From Caryophanales bacterium (GTDB lineage Bacteria; Bacillota_I; Bacilli_A; RF39; UBA660), in assembly GCA_016282375.1 (NCBI GenBank), contig JAEEKI010000006.1:1-56458 (forward strand): a DNA stretch of 56,458 bases, given 5' to 3'. Made by a program: the position numbers and the translations under genes. The stretch's first letter is position 1, and every line of letters starts with the position of its first letter. Below, piece after piece: positions 24,089-32,798 of the stretch. The notes beneath the pieces are model-generated. The model was not told where the DNA came from, did no database searches, and was given only the letters and a program-made list of their open reading frames with translations.

Positions 24089-25200
24089 TATTTATTACCT
24101 TCCTCATTGATTTGAGACAATGATTTAATTTCAATATGATAATGAGTTAATCTTGATGCAAGTTTAATATTACTTCCCTTCTTACCAATTGCAAGTGATA
24201 AATTATCATCAGTTACAATAGCAAGCGCTTGTTTATTTTCTGGATCCGTAATATTAACGATGACATCTTTGGCTGGAGCTAAAGCATTTTTAATAAATTC
24301 TTCATCATTTTCAGAATATAGAACTAAATCGACTCTTTCATTACCAAGTTCTTTTAAAATACCAGCAATTCTTGAACCTTTTTCGCCAATACAAGCACCG
24401 ATTGGATCAACTTTATCATTATTAGAATAAACAGCAACCTTACATCTGATACCTGGTTCACGGACAACTTGATATATTTCAATAGTTCCATTGATTATTT
24501 CGGGAATTTCTTGTTCAAATAACCTTTTTACAAAGCCATAATTCTTTCTTGATAACATAATAAGCGGTCCTTTAGTACTACTTTCTACCTTTGTAATATA
24601 AACTTTAATACTAGAACCCATTTGAATTTCTTCATCAGGAATTATTTCACTTTTTGGTAAGATACCTCTTGTTCTTCCTAAATCAATATAGAAATTACGA
24701 GCATCTTCCATGGCTACCATACCAACCATGTTTTCAAATTCTTTACCATTAAATTCAGCAATGATACTATTCTTTTCAGCTTCTCTAATCTTTTGCGTTA
24801 ATACTTGTTTTGCTGTACCAGCTGCTACTCTTCCAAAATCTTTTGGCGTTACTTCAACTTGAATGGTATCACCAATTTTAGCATCAGCTTTAATCTTTTG
24901 AGCATCCTTAAGTAGTATTTGCGCGTCAATGTTAATTTCTGGTGGAATCTTAACAATGTTTCCTTCTTCGTCAGTCGTTTCAGATCCTTCATCAATTTCT
25001 TTAACAACTACTAAATAAGAATAAACTTTAATATCCCCAGTTTCCCGATTAATATCTACCAAAACATTAGTCTTAGAATCAAAATTCTTTTTATATGCTG
25101 TTGCTAATGCTAAAGATAATCCTTCATATATGATATCTTCACTAATATTTTTTTCATCAACGATTGTTTTAACTGCATTTATAAGTGCTTTACTATCCAT
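24088..25200 (-). CDS. nusA: transcription termination/antitermination factor NusA
   Basis: A 370-residue RNA polymerase-associated factor affecting pausing, termination and rRNA antitermination. N-terminal polymerase-binding domain (LINAVKTIVDEKNIS), S1 domain, and two KH domains (VGACIGEKGSRI-type and LAIGKKGSNIKLA). There are no C-terminal acidic repeats, as in Bacilli. GGAAAGAGG precedes ATG 25200 and overlaps the end of rimP. Confidence 0.95.
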   Translation of the reverse strand: MDSKALINAVKTIVDEKNISEDIIYEGLSLALATAYKKNFDSKTNVLVDINRETGDIKVYSYLVVVKEIDEGSETTDEEGNIVKIPPEINIDAQILLKDAQKIKADAKIGDTIQVEVTPKDFGRVAAGTAKQVLTQKIREAEKNSIIAEFNGKEFENMVGMVAMEDARNFYIDLGRTRGILPKSEIIPDEEIQMGSSIKVYITKVESSTKGPLIMLSRKNYGFVKRLFEQEIPEIINGTIEIYQVVREPGIRCKVAVYSNNDKVDPIGACIGEKGSRIAGILKELGNERVDLVLYSENDEEFIKNALAPAKDVIVNITDPENKQALAIVTDDNLSLAIGKKGSNIKLASRLTHYHIEIKSLSQINEEGNK

Positions 25201-25203
25201 GTT

Positions 25204-25449
25204 TTAACCTCTTTCCTTACTTGATATATCTAAAATATAACTGTCATCTGTTATTTTTTCTGCATCGACAATAGGATTAACGATATGTGTTGCTTCGACA
25301 ATCCCATCTAAGTCAATACCACCAACTTTATCTAAGGTAATATTTAAAAAATTATATTTGCCTTTTTTTACATATTCAATATTGTCGACAAATATATCTA
25401 AATCTTTTAATTTGTCATTAATCTTTTCTCGAAGATTATCAAAATTCAT
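25204..25449 (-). CDS. rimP: ribosome maturation factor RimP, N-terminal domain only
   Basis: About 81 residues matching the N-terminal domain of RimP (30S maturation): FDNLREKINDKLKDLD, then VEYVKKGKYNFLNITLDK, IDLDGIVEATHIV and the conserved end YILDISS. Normal RimP is about 150 residues with a C-terminal SH3-like domain; here the frame stops right after SSKERG, inside the nusA Shine-Dalgarno, and no displaced C-terminal coding is seen in other frames. AGGAGTGAT precedes ATG 25452 and ATG 25449. The longer upstream frame crosses a terminator and is not used. Confidence 0.78.
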   Translation of the reverse strand: MNFDNLREKINDKLKDLDIFVDNIEYVKKGKYNFLNITLDKVGGIDLDGIVEATHIVNPIVDAEKITDDSYILDISSKERG

Positions 25450-25472
25450 CATATCACTCCTTTTATAAATAA

Positions 25473-25492
25473 AAGTGGGATCTCTCCCACTT
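25473..25492 (-). terminator. terminator between the 25583 gene and rimP operon
   Basis: Perfect 8-base stem AAGTGGGA / TCCCACTT with loop of four and a T-rich tail on the minus strand. It separates the surface-protein gene from the rimP-nusA-infB operon. Confidence 0.8.
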
Positions 25493-25582
25493 AAAATGTC
25501 AAGCATATTATAGCATAATGCCTTATTAGAGTAAAGCAAAACTATACTTATGAAATAAAAAACTGTAATTATATTAGTTATA

Positions 25583-26701
25583 TTAGTTTCCACAATCAGA
25601 TTGACCATTTGATAAGATTTCGCAAAAACTAGATGGTCCATAACAACTAATAGTACCATTAGTTGCAAAGATTCTACAATTATGATTATTATCAATCATA
25701 CAATAAACAGAATCGGCTCTAGCACTACAATCTTCATCGATGTCAATTGGTATTCCAGCATCAATAAAAGTTTGATATACTGCTTGTTTGGCACTGGCTT
25801 GTTGTGCTGATGTTAATAAACAACTACCGTCATTACATGTTGTATGTCCACTTAATCCGTATTGGGTATATGGTTGACTGAAACATACTTCATGTCCATA
25901 GTAATTCATACATATAAAATACTTATTATCATTTTGTCCCATATATACATCTTGGCCAGTTGCGCTTCCATTACTTTGTAATATTCCTCCATATTCTGGA
26001 AATTCATACACTCCACCTATAATAAACCAATAACTTGTTGGACCTGATGGACTTGCTGTTCCTGCTACACATGAAACATTTGCTACTCTAAAATTACCGG
26101 TATATGTTTTATTTGATAAAGCGCTTTGATCTTCTTCAACATTATAAAAACTACTTGTGAGTGTCCATACGGCTGTACTTGTTGCACTACCTATTCCATC
26201 AATTTGCGCTCCACTTACGACCGTCGCAGCATAATTGGTATATGTTAGAGTAGAAAGGTCCTTTTCAATATAAATAATATTTGCTCCTTCATTTACATGT
26301 GAATTACTAGTTAGTGTACCTTGAATGGTAAATTCATTTGAGGTTACCCCACTTGTATGAGTAGTATATTTATCACTACTGGTCCATTCATACACAATAT
26401 CATATGTACATACCATACTATACTCCGTATTTGGAGTAAAATTAACAGTTAAAGTTGTATTATTTTGAGCGGCTCTAGTGCCACTTAGAGTTTCTGACAT
26501 ATTTGCAGCTGTTATGTTAAGGCTCATTGCCCCGCCTAAGGTATCAAATACCATGTTATTTGCTTCCGTTACCGTATTGGCATTTACTACATTTGTGATA
26601 TTTAAATTACCGGTGGCAAAATACGCATATGTCGCTCCAATGATAAAAGTTAATAATGTAACTATAGCTATGGCTATTAATATAATGTTATTTCTTTTCA
26701 C
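25583..26701 (-). CDS. SipW-type surface protein, paralogue 3 (long form)
   Basis: A 372-residue predicted secreted protein. The start is GTG 26701, 5 bases after AGGAG. The signal runs from MKRNNIILIA to GATYAYFATG. The family core (NNMVFDTLGGAM, CTYDIVYEW, SGAQIDGIGSATS, RVANVSC) is followed by the second domain (SYWFIIGG, GHEVCFSQPYTQYGLSGHT, ASAKQAVYQTFIDAG). The Cys-rich tail (DCSARADSVYC and onward to SDCGN) aligns with the tail of 4858-6000 by Cys spacing and by NGTISC against YGYVNC, but is normal AT-rich DNA. It does not carry the 3' flanking tag. Monocistronic and placed just upstream of the rimP operon. Function unknown. Confidence 0.75.
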   Translation of the reverse strand: MKRNNIILIAIAIVTLLTFIIGATYAYFATGNLNITNVVNANTVTEANNMVFDTLGGAMSLNITAANMSETLSGTRAAQNNTTLTVNFTPNTEYSMVCTYDIVYEWTSSDKYTTHTSGVTSNEFTIQGTLTSNSHVNEGANIIYIEKDLSTLTYTNYAATVVSGAQIDGIGSATSTAVWTLTSSFYNVEEDQSALSNKTYTGNFRVANVSCVAGTASPSGPTSYWFIIGGVYEFPEYGGILQSNGSATGQDVYMGQNDNKYFICMNYYGHEVCFSQPYTQYGLSGHTTCNDGSCLLTSAQQASAKQAVYQTFIDAGIPIDIDEDCSARADSVYCMIDNNHNCRIFATNGTISCYGPSSFCEILSNGQSDCGN

Positions 26702-26757
26702 ACTTACTCCTTATTATATAGTTTGATTATATCACAGAAGACAAACTAGTTATATAT

Positions 26758-27267
26758 TTATTTAATATAACCATTTTGAACTACTTTTGTTTCATTAATC
26801 ATTAAAAAGGCGTTTGGTTCATATTTTTTAATTAAATTAACTAATCCTTTAAGATTCTTTTTATTAAGTTCAATCATTAACATTTCTTTTTTAACCTCAT
26901 CATAGTCATTATTCAAAGCTACTACCGATAAACCATATCCAGCTCCCCTAATTTGTTCTATTAATTCCTTATTTCCTATTTTAGTAATAACTTGAACACA
27001 CATTAAACCATTAATAAAATGATGAGATATAAAAGTACCTATTAATGTACCTGTAGCAAATCCTAAAGAATAAGAAAGTGGAATCCATATAGAATCAATA
27101 TCTGTATTAAGAGCCTCTCTGGCAACCATAAACCAAATAAAAACTTCAAAAAAAGCAATAATGGCTGCTAAAAGTGTTTTTCCTTTAACCGACATAATAG
27201 TTCGTGTTGTACCTAAAGAAACATCTGCTACCCTAGCTAAAAATATTCCTAAACATAATTTAAACAT
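26758..27267 (-). CDS. UPF0316-family membrane protein
   Basis: A 169-residue protein of the UPF0316 (DUF5698/DUF2179) family: three membrane segments in the first 95 residues with SLGTTRTIMSVKGKTLLA and FFEVFIWFMVAREA, then a cytoplasmic DUF2179-like domain (VQVITKIGNKELIEQIRGAG). ATG 27267 follows GGTGAT; the upstream in-frame ATG 27288 has no good site. Its role is unknown; DUF2179 domains occur in membrane regulators and transporters. Confidence 0.8.
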   Translation of the reverse strand: MFKLCLGIFLARVADVSLGTTRTIMSVKGKTLLAAIIAFFEVFIWFMVAREALNTDIDSIWIPLSYSLGFATGTLIGTFISHHFINGLMCVQVITKIGNKELIEQIRGAGYGLSVVALNNDYDEVKKEMLMIELNKKNLKGLVNLIKKYEPNAFLMINETKVVQNGYIK

Positions 27268-27300
27268 CTTATCACCATCTTTTAACAAGTTTAATTATAC

Positions 27301-28080
27301 TCATTTAATAAGTTTGCGCAACTTGGAAAGAGCATTTTTCTCAATCCTTGACACTTGGGCTTGAGAGATATTTAATTTACTAGCAATTTCCGATTGGGTC
27401 TTGCCAATTACAAAACGGTCTATCAAGAGATTTTGTTCGCGATTATTTATTTTATGAAAGGCTTTATGTAAAGAAATAAGCATATCTTTATCCGTATTTA
27501 AATCCTTTTTATCGGCAATTTGATCTTCCAAATAAATCGTATCTCCCCCATCATTAAAGATTGGCTCTGAAATACTCGTAGGTATTTTTAAGGAATCAAG
27601 AGCAAAGCCAACCATGTATTCACTAATACCAAGGGCTTGAGATATTTCAGTACTACTAGGTTCTTTACCATGCATATTAATGTAATCTTCTTTAAAACGT
27701 AAGATTTGATAGGCATTATCTTTGGTACTGCGGGAAACTCGCAAAGGTGTATTATTATCTCGTAAGTATTTTTTAATCTCTCCTACGATAAGAGGAACGC
27801 CATATGTAGATAATTTTAGATTATATGATAAATCAAAATTATCAATTGCTTTGATTAAACCTACCACCCCTACTTGAAATAAATCATCTAGATTAACGTT
27901 CTTTTTATTAAAACGTTTAAGAATAGATAAAACTAATTTTAAATTGCCATTTATTAATTCATCTTTGGCATGCTTATCACCATTTTGCATTTTTTGAAAC
28001 AATTCCATATTTTGGCGATGACTAAGTGCTTTAAGATTACTTGTATTAATACCAGTTATATCTACTTTAAAATTACTCAT
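27301..28080 (-). CDS. sigG: forespore sigma factor SigG
   Basis: A 259-residue sigma-70 family factor of the SigF/SigG group. The N-terminal FKVDITGINTSNLKALSH is typical of SigG; region 2 has LDDLFQVGVVGLIKAIDNFD, region 3 RVSRSTKDNAYQI, region 4 SQAQVSRIEKNALSKLRK. It directs late forespore genes. ATG 28080 follows AAAGGAC, which lies in the 3' arm of a 15-bp hairpin (28083-28124). It follows sigE, as in B. subtilis, so readthrough from spoIIGA-sigE is expected. Confidence 0.93.
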   Translation of the reverse strand: MSNFKVDITGINTSNLKALSHRQNMELFQKMQNGDKHAKDELINGNLKLVLSILKRFNKKNVNLDDLFQVGVVGLIKAIDNFDLSYNLKLSTYGVPLIVGEIKKYLRDNNTPLRVSRSTKDNAYQILRFKEDYINMHGKEPSSTEISQALGISEYMVGFALDSLKIPTSISEPIFNDGGDTIYLEDQIADKKDLNTDKDMLISLHKAFHKINNREQNLLIDRFVIGKTQSEIASKLNISQAQVSRIEKNALSKLRKLIK

Positions 28081-28082
28081 TA

Positions 28083-28124
28083 AAAAAGTCCTTTCGCTTT
28101 TATATTGGAGCAAAAAGACTTTTT
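28083..28124 (-). promoter_or_regulatory. hairpin that hides the sigG ribosome-binding site (possible terminator)
   Basis: Arms AAAAAGTCTTTTTGC (28110-28124) and GCGAAAGGACTTTTT (28083-28097) form 15 uninterrupted pairs including two G-U, with a 12-base loop. The 3' arm contains the sigG Shine-Dalgarno and is followed by U and the ATG. Transcripts reading through from sigE would carry the whole hairpin. It could block translation, terminate transcription, or both. Confidence 0.65.
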
Positions 28125-28132
28125 CTATTCAT

Positions 28133-28813
28133 TTAACTGATTAAGGATTGGATATTATCAATGACTTTCTTTTCAATACGCGATATATATGACTGACTTA
28201 TGCCTAATATTTGTGCTACTTCTTTTTGAGTATATTCCTTTGAGTTATTAAGTCCATATCTTAAAGTCATTATTTGTTTATCTCTTTGATTTAATTTAGC
28301 TATTTCCTTGTTGATAAAATCTTGATTCATTTGATGCTCAAAAGTTTTAGGAACAATATCATCTTCGGTACCAAGCACATCTTCGAGATGTAGTTCGTTG
28401 CCTTCGGCATCAAAGTTTAAAGATTCCTCTAAACTGACTTCGGTCTTTTGTTTCTTATTCTTACGAATAAACATCAATATTTCATTAGAGATACAACGAC
28501 TAGCATAAGTAGCTAATTTAATATTTTTAGATATCTTATAAGTATTAATACCTTTGATTAAACCTATGGATCCGATGGATACGAGATCTTCGATGTCATA
28601 ACCTGATGTTTCATACTTTTTAGCAAGAAATACTGCCAAACGTAAGTTATGTTCAATTAATTTGTTATGAGCATTTTTATCACCATTTTGGGCTTGAATA
28701 AGTAATGAAAGTTCCTCTTCTTTACTAAGAGGAGGTGGTAATTTATCTGTAGCTCCGACAAAAAAGACTTCCTTGTACTTCTTAAATAGTTTTTGTAGTA
28801 GTTTTTTAAACAT
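28133..28813 (-). CDS. sigE: mother-cell sigma factor SigE precursor
   Basis: A 226-residue sigma-70 family factor. Residues 1-15 (MFKKLLQKLFKKYKE) are an amphipathic basic pro-sequence, followed by VFFVGATDKLPPPLSKEEE, which matches the region where SpoIIGA cuts pro-SigE in Bacillus. Region 2 has DIEDLVSIGSIGLIKGI and LATYASRCISNEILMF; region 4 ends SQSYISRIEKKVID. It runs early mother-cell transcription. It overlaps spoIIGA by 8 bp. Confidence 0.95.
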   Translation of the reverse strand: MFKKLLQKLFKKYKEVFFVGATDKLPPPLSKEEELSLLIQAQNGDKNAHNKLIEHNLRLAVFLAKKYETSGYDIEDLVSIGSIGLIKGINTYKISKNIKLATYASRCISNEILMFIRKNKKQKTEVSLEESLNFDAEGNELHLEDVLGTEDDIVPKTFEHQMNQDFINKEIAKLNQRDKQIMTLRYGLNNSKEYTQKEVAQILGISQSYISRIEKKVIDNIQSLIS

Positions 28814-29597
28814 AGTTATCCTCCTTTAATTTATAATTCAAAAGACAATCAATGCCATCAGAAAAGGAATACTCACTTTCCCCTATTAAATAGTTGTATA
28901 TTTTATGATTATTAATGATTATATAACTTGGTTTATAACATTTCATCAGATTGTGGCCATTAATAGTTTGATATGGAACGTATACAGGAGCGCGAATATT
29001 AACAATACCTGTTAGTTTTTTCTTATTAACAATAATAATTCCCTTATGGGTAATGGGATCTAAAAGATTATTGCCACTATCAAGGAAGGCTAAGCAATTA
29101 AGACATACATTATCAAAACAAATATTAACATTGTAGTATAAACTATATGTATCCTTTAATTTCTTAGAACTACGATAATATAAGAAAAGAATAATTGGTG
29201 ATAGAAGTATTAATAATAAACAATTAGGATTAATGCCATTAAAAAAAAATATTATCCCCTCATGGTCATAAGATGTTTCTATATCTACAAGATATAAAAA
29301 ACCAGCTAAGATAAAACTACACATATAAAGATATAAAATATTATTCAATGAATAGCGAATACTAATAAAACCAAAGGATATTAAACACATGATAATACTT
29401 ATAATTATCTTTATTGTGAATAATACAAAAGAATTAATATTTAAGAATAGTAAAAAAATAGATAAAGCTCCAAATAAAGCTGATATTAGATGATATCTAA
29501 GTTTTCTTTTTCTTTTTAAAACAACACTTACAGTCATAAGTAGTAGTAAATCATAAAAAAAGTTCATAAAAAAAATTAGGTCCAAATATACTATCAT
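28806..29597 (-). CDS. spoIIGA: SpoIIGA, pro-SigE processing peptidase
   Basis: A 263-residue septal membrane aspartic peptidase. About five membrane segments fill residues 1-140; the soluble domain carries the catalytic Asp173 in FLDSGNNLLDP, as in the family. It cuts the SigE pro-sequence after SpoIIR signalling from the forespore. AGGTGAT precedes ATG 29597. A weak 0A-like box (TTGTCGTT, 29639-29646) lies upstream. Placed between ftsZ and sigE as in Bacillus. Confidence 0.93.
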   Translation of the reverse strand: MIVYLDLIFFMNFFYDLLLLMTVSVVLKRKRKLRYHLISALFGALSIFLLFLNINSFVLFTIKIIISIIMCLISFGFISIRYSLNNILYLYMCSFILAGFLYLVDIETSYDHEGIIFFFNGINPNCLLLILLSPIILFLYYRSSKKLKDTYSLYYNVNICFDNVCLNCLAFLDSGNNLLDPITHKGIIIVNKKKLTGIVNIRAPVYVPYQTINGHNLMKCYKPSYIIINNHKIYNYLIGESEYSFSDGIDCLLNYKLKEDNYV

Positions 29598-29638
29598 ATT
29601 ATCACCTAATTTAATTTACTATATTAACTTGAAAAAAA

Positions 29639-29646
29639 TTGTCGTT
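29639..29646 (+). promoter_or_regulatory. possible Spo0A box upstream of spoIIGA
   Basis: TTGTCGTT matches 6 of 8 bases of the 0A box TTGTCGAA and lies about 42 bp before the spoIIGA start, beyond a TATAGT-like -10. Short and only suggestive. Confidence 0.25.
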
Positions 29647-29648
29647 TT

Positions 29649-30701
29649 TTAATCGTTGTTTCTTAAAAATGGTGGAATCTCATAATCAGTGTCTAAAATC
29701 TCTGGTGTTTTTCTCTTAGGGATTTCATTACCAAATAAAGCATCAGAACCAACTTCATCATCAAAGCCAGTCGCAATTACTGTAACAATAACTTCATCTT
29801 GAAGATTTTCATTTTTAATAGCACCGAAGATTATATTTACGTCGCTATTAGCAGCTTCCCGAACTGTTTCAACAGCATCTTCGATTTCAAATAAGGTTAA
29901 GTTGTTTCCACCAGTTACGTTAACAATAGCGTTCTTTGCACCTTCGATAGTTTCCTCCAGTAAGGAATTGGATACCGCTTGACGTGCAGCTTCGATAGAA
30001 CGATTTTCTCCAGCAGCACAACCAATACCAATAATGGCCGTTCCACTTTTTTCCATAACCGTTTTAACATCCGCAAAGTCTAGGTTGATTACTCCTGTTA
30101 CGGCAATCAAATCGGAAATTGATTGAACACCTCTATGAAGAACATTATCTACTTCTTTAAATGCTTCATCAAATGAAGTTGTTTTATCAATAATATCTCT
30201 TAAACGATCATTTGGAATAACAATCAATGTATCAACATGTTTACGAAGTTCCTCTAGACCAACAAGAGCATTTTCCATTCTTCTTTTACCTTCGAATTTG
30301 AAAGGCTTTGTAACAATACCAACCGTTAAAGCACCAAGTTCTTGAGCAATTTCTGCAATAATTGGTGCAGCACCTGTTCCAGTGCCTCCACCAAGACCAC
30401 AAGCAACAAAAACCATATCAGCACCTGTTAAGGCTTCTTCAAGTTCAGCTTTACTCTCTAACGCTGCCGCTCTACCAACTTCAGGATTAGCACCAGCACC
30501 ACGACCACCTGTAATGTTTTTACCAATTTGTATTTTATTTGGAGATAGTGAAGCATTTAAAACTTGTAAATCAGTATTAACAACAAAGAATTCAACACTT
30601 TGAACACCTTCAGTTATCATCCTATTTACAGCATTACATCCGCCACCGCCAACACCCACAACTTTTATCTTAGCGATTTGATCCATCAATAAATCTGACA
30701 T
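29649..30701 (-). CDS. ftsZ: cell division GTPase FtsZ
   Basis: A 350-residue tubulin-like GTPase that forms the Z-ring. Motifs are [12 protein letters not shown], the tubulin signature [15 protein letters not shown] and [11 protein letters not shown]. The linker is short and the C-terminal peptide EIPPFLRN, which binds FtsA and other tethers, is present. AGGAGG precedes ATG 30701. Co-transcribed with ftsA (9-bp gap). Confidence 0.97.
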   Translation of the reverse strand: MSDLLMDQIAKIKVVGVGGGGCNAVNRMITEGVQSVEFFVVNTDLQVLNASLSPNKIQIGKNITGGRGAGANPEVGRAAALESKAELEEALTGADMVFVACGLGGGTGTGAAPIIAEIAQELGALTVGIVTKPFKFEGKRRMENALVGLEELRKHVDTLIVIPNDRLRDIIDKTTSFDEAFKEVDNVLHRGVQSISDLIAVTGVINLDFADVKTVMEKSGTAIIGIGCAAGENRSIEAARQAVSNSLLEETIEGAKNAIVNVTGGNNLTLFEIEDAVETVREAANSDVNIIFGAIKNENLQDEVIVTVIATGFDDEVGSDALFGNEIPKRKTPEILDTDYEIPPFLRNND

Positions 30702-30710
30702 ACATCCTCC

Positions 30711-31955
30711 TTAATTATCAAAAAAGTAACCATAAATTTTACCAAGTAATGAATTTTCGGAAATATTGACTCTTTTGTGATTACCGCCAAACTCTTCTTG
30801 CTCATCTAAAGAAAATATTGAAAATTCCGCATTTCTCAGTTTCAAACGACTATTGTAGTATTTCATCATACCTAAAGCCACGGAGTATTTATTATCGCGA
30901 GCACCGATTTCTTCGACCGTTCCAATCTTTCCCATAGCTCCAAAATGACTGTCGACTATACGATCAAAATAAGTGAGTTCGCTTATTCCTCCTGAGAATA
31001 TTATATAACTAATTTCTTTCTTTGTTAAGAGGTTAATTTGTTTTTTAATTAACCCTAATAATTCATTTAATCTTGATATAACAACAGCACTAACATCATA
31101 TTGATTAATTTTCACTTCTTCCCCATTGATATCTTTGACTATAAGACTTTCAGCTGGTTGTGCAGCATGAATATCAGCTACAGAAAGCCTTTCTTTTAGA
31201 AAGTTAGCATCTTTAACGGGTATTTTAAAAACATAAGCAATGTCATTATCAACAATGCCTGACCCCATATCAATAACCTCACAAGCCGTTAAAATTCCTT
31301 TATTGAAGATAGAAACAGTGGTATTACTTTGGCCAATATTGACAACTGCTCCAACTTTTTCCTTATAAGGTGTTTTCTTAAACTCATAATAATCCGCTAA
31401 AGGACTAACACATATATCAACAACTTTAATTTTCATTTTTTCTAAAGTTTTGATAATCATTTCACTATTTTTCTTAGGAACTACAACCGCTACACAATTA
31501 ATACTTAAGTTATTAGCTACTAAACCAACAGGATTTTTAACTTGTTCATCTTCATTAATCGTGTATTTTGTTGGCAAAATAGTAACAAGTTCACGATTAT
31601 CCTCGATTTTCTTGTAAATACTTGCTTGCATCGCCCGTACAACATCGGCATGATCAATTATTTTCTCTGGACTTTTAATAGTTACCGAACCACTAGATAT
31701 AAAACAATCTAAGTTATAAGCTGGAATATTAACGAGAACTTTTGTAACTGGTAAACCTAACATTTCTTCAGTTCGATCAAAAGCTGTTTTGATAGCAATT
31801 TCCGCACTTTCAGGATTAACAATTAATCCCTTACGAATGCCCTCCGAAGGAACATCAATGCATGATAAAACATTTAGTTTCGTTTTTTGTATTTCTCCAA
31901 CTAATAGTTTAATCGAATTAGTACCGATATCCAAACTAGCGAAAATCTTGCGCAT
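30711..31955 (-). CDS. ftsA: cell division protein FtsA
   Basis: A 414-residue actin-like ATPase that tethers FtsZ to the membrane. The beginning IFASLDIGTNSIKLLVGE is the phosphate 1 motif; the 1C domain follows, then VGAVVNIGQSNTTVSIF and IIFSGGISEL. The terminal amphipathic helix (LLGKIYGYFFDN) is the membrane-targeting sequence. GGAGAT precedes ATG 31955, and a good promoter lies upstream. Confidence 0.95.
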   Translation of the reverse strand: MRKIFASLDIGTNSIKLLVGEIQKTKLNVLSCIDVPSEGIRKGLIVNPESAEIAIKTAFDRTEEMLGLPVTKVLVNIPAYNLDCFISSGSVTIKSPEKIIDHADVVRAMQASIYKKIEDNRELVTILPTKYTINEDEQVKNPVGLVANNLSINCVAVVVPKKNSEMIIKTLEKMKIKVVDICVSPLADYYEFKKTPYKEKVGAVVNIGQSNTTVSIFNKGILTACEVIDMGSGIVDNDIAYVFKIPVKDANFLKERLSVADIHAAQPAESLIVKDINGEEVKINQYDVSAVVISRLNELLGLIKKQINLLTKKEISYIIFSGGISELTYFDRIVDSHFGAMGKIGTVEEIGARDNKYSVALGMMKYYNSRLKLRNAEFSIFSLDEQEEFGGNHKRVNISENSLLGKIYGYFFDN

Positions 31956-31980
31956 ATTTATCTCCTATTTTATATAAAAT

Positions 31981-32009
31981 ATTATATCTAAATATTTTTC
32001 TTTTCGCAA
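31981..32009 (-). promoter_or_regulatory. ftsA-ftsZ promoter
   Basis: -35 TTGCGA (32004-32009), spacer 17, -10 TATAAT (31981-31986), 25 bp before ATG 31955. Confidence 0.65.
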
Positions 32010-32023
32010 GTTTTGGACATATA

Positions 32024-32047
32024 AAAATAGAGATTTCTCTCTATTTT
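32024..32047 (-). terminator. terminator after rplT
   Basis: Perfect 10-base stem AAAATAGAGA / TCTCTATTTT with loop TTTC and a T tail; it contains the rplT stop codon. Confidence 0.85.
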
Positions 32048-32574
32048 AATGCTTCTAGTAATTCATCTTTTTTCATTGATGAATATCCTTTAATGTTTTT
32101 ATCCTTAGCAATAGTTTTTAATTCTGCTAATGTCTTAGAAGATAAGTCTTCCTTTTTAGTTGTTTTCTTTGTTTCCGTTTTGCTTTCAGTCTTAGTTTCT
32201 TTAGGTGCAGTAGTCTTACCATTTAAAGCATCTTTAGCAGTGCTTACTAATGCAGCAAAAGCCTTTGGATCATCAATAGCAAGTTCAGAAAGCATCTTAC
32301 GATTCATTTCAATATTAGCTTTAGCTAAACCATTCATAAATTTAGAATAACTAATATCGTTCATACGACATGCAGCATTAATTCTTGTAATCCATAACTT
32401 GCGGAAATTTCTTTTGTTTTGTTTACGATCACGAAAAGCATATGCTCCACTATGGAATAATTGTTCTTGTGCTGTCTTATATAATCTATGCTTACTTCCA
32501 AAATATCCTTTTGCAGCCTTTAATACTTTTCTTCTTCTATTCTTGGAAACAATTCCACCTTTAACTCTTGTCAT
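32041..32574 (-). CDS. rplT: 50S ribosomal protein L20 with C-terminal Rho_N/SAP-like extension
   Basis: A 177-residue L20; the normal length is about 118. Residues 1-115 are canonical ([45 protein letters not shown]). A Lys/Thr/Glu-rich linker (about 118-140) leads to a final 36-residue module, [20 protein letters not shown] then [10 protein letters not shown], which matches the Rho N-terminal/SAP-type helix-extended-helix motif for nucleic acid binding. L20 is essential for early 50S assembly and represses its own operon through the leader. What the extension does is unknown. Confidence 0.93.
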   Translation of the reverse strand: MTRVKGGIVSKNRRRKVLKAAKGYFGSKHRLYKTAQEQLFHSGAYAFRDRKQNKRNFRKLWITRINAACRMNDISYSKFMNGLAKANIEMNRKMLSELAIDDPKAFAALVSTAKDALNGKTTAPKETKTESKTETKKTTKKEDLSSKTLAELKTIAKDKNIKGYSSMKKDELLEALK

Positions 32575-32586
32575 TATTTACCACCC

Positions 32587-32781
32587 TTAAATTACGCTTG
32601 ATAGGTTCTTAGACATACCTTTGGCAAGAACGCCTTTATTTCTTCTTTGTCTAACGGCCTTAGCTGTATCCTTTCCTGTTTTGTGATTGCCATTACCCTT
32701 TTTAAAAGTAATAGTACCATTTTTCTTTTTGCTCAAAACTTTACTACTTGCTTTGTGCGTTTTTTGTTTACATTTTCCCAT
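32587..32781 (-). CDS. rpmI: 50S ribosomal protein L35
   Basis: A 64-residue basic protein with the L35 pattern KQKTHKASSKV, FKKGNGNHKTGKDTAKAVRQ and a terminal MSKNLSSVI. It lies between infC and rplT in the standard infC-rpmI-rplT operon. GGAAG precedes ATG 32781. Confidence 0.95.
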   Translation of the reverse strand: MGKCKQKTHKASSKVLSKKKNGTITFKKGNGNHKTGKDTAKAVRQRRNKGVLAKGMSKNLSSVI

Positions 32782-32798
32782 ATTTAATAACTTCCTTT

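Noticed and set aside
25201-25260. Frameshift as cause of the short RimP
   Set aside because: The stop is followed at once by the nusA ribosome site and start, and no RimP C-terminal motif appears in the other frames.
25453-25695. Upstream part of the long frame that includes rimP
   Set aside because: It crosses a strong terminator and the end of the surface-protein gene in another frame; the conserved rimP start is at ATG 25449/25452.
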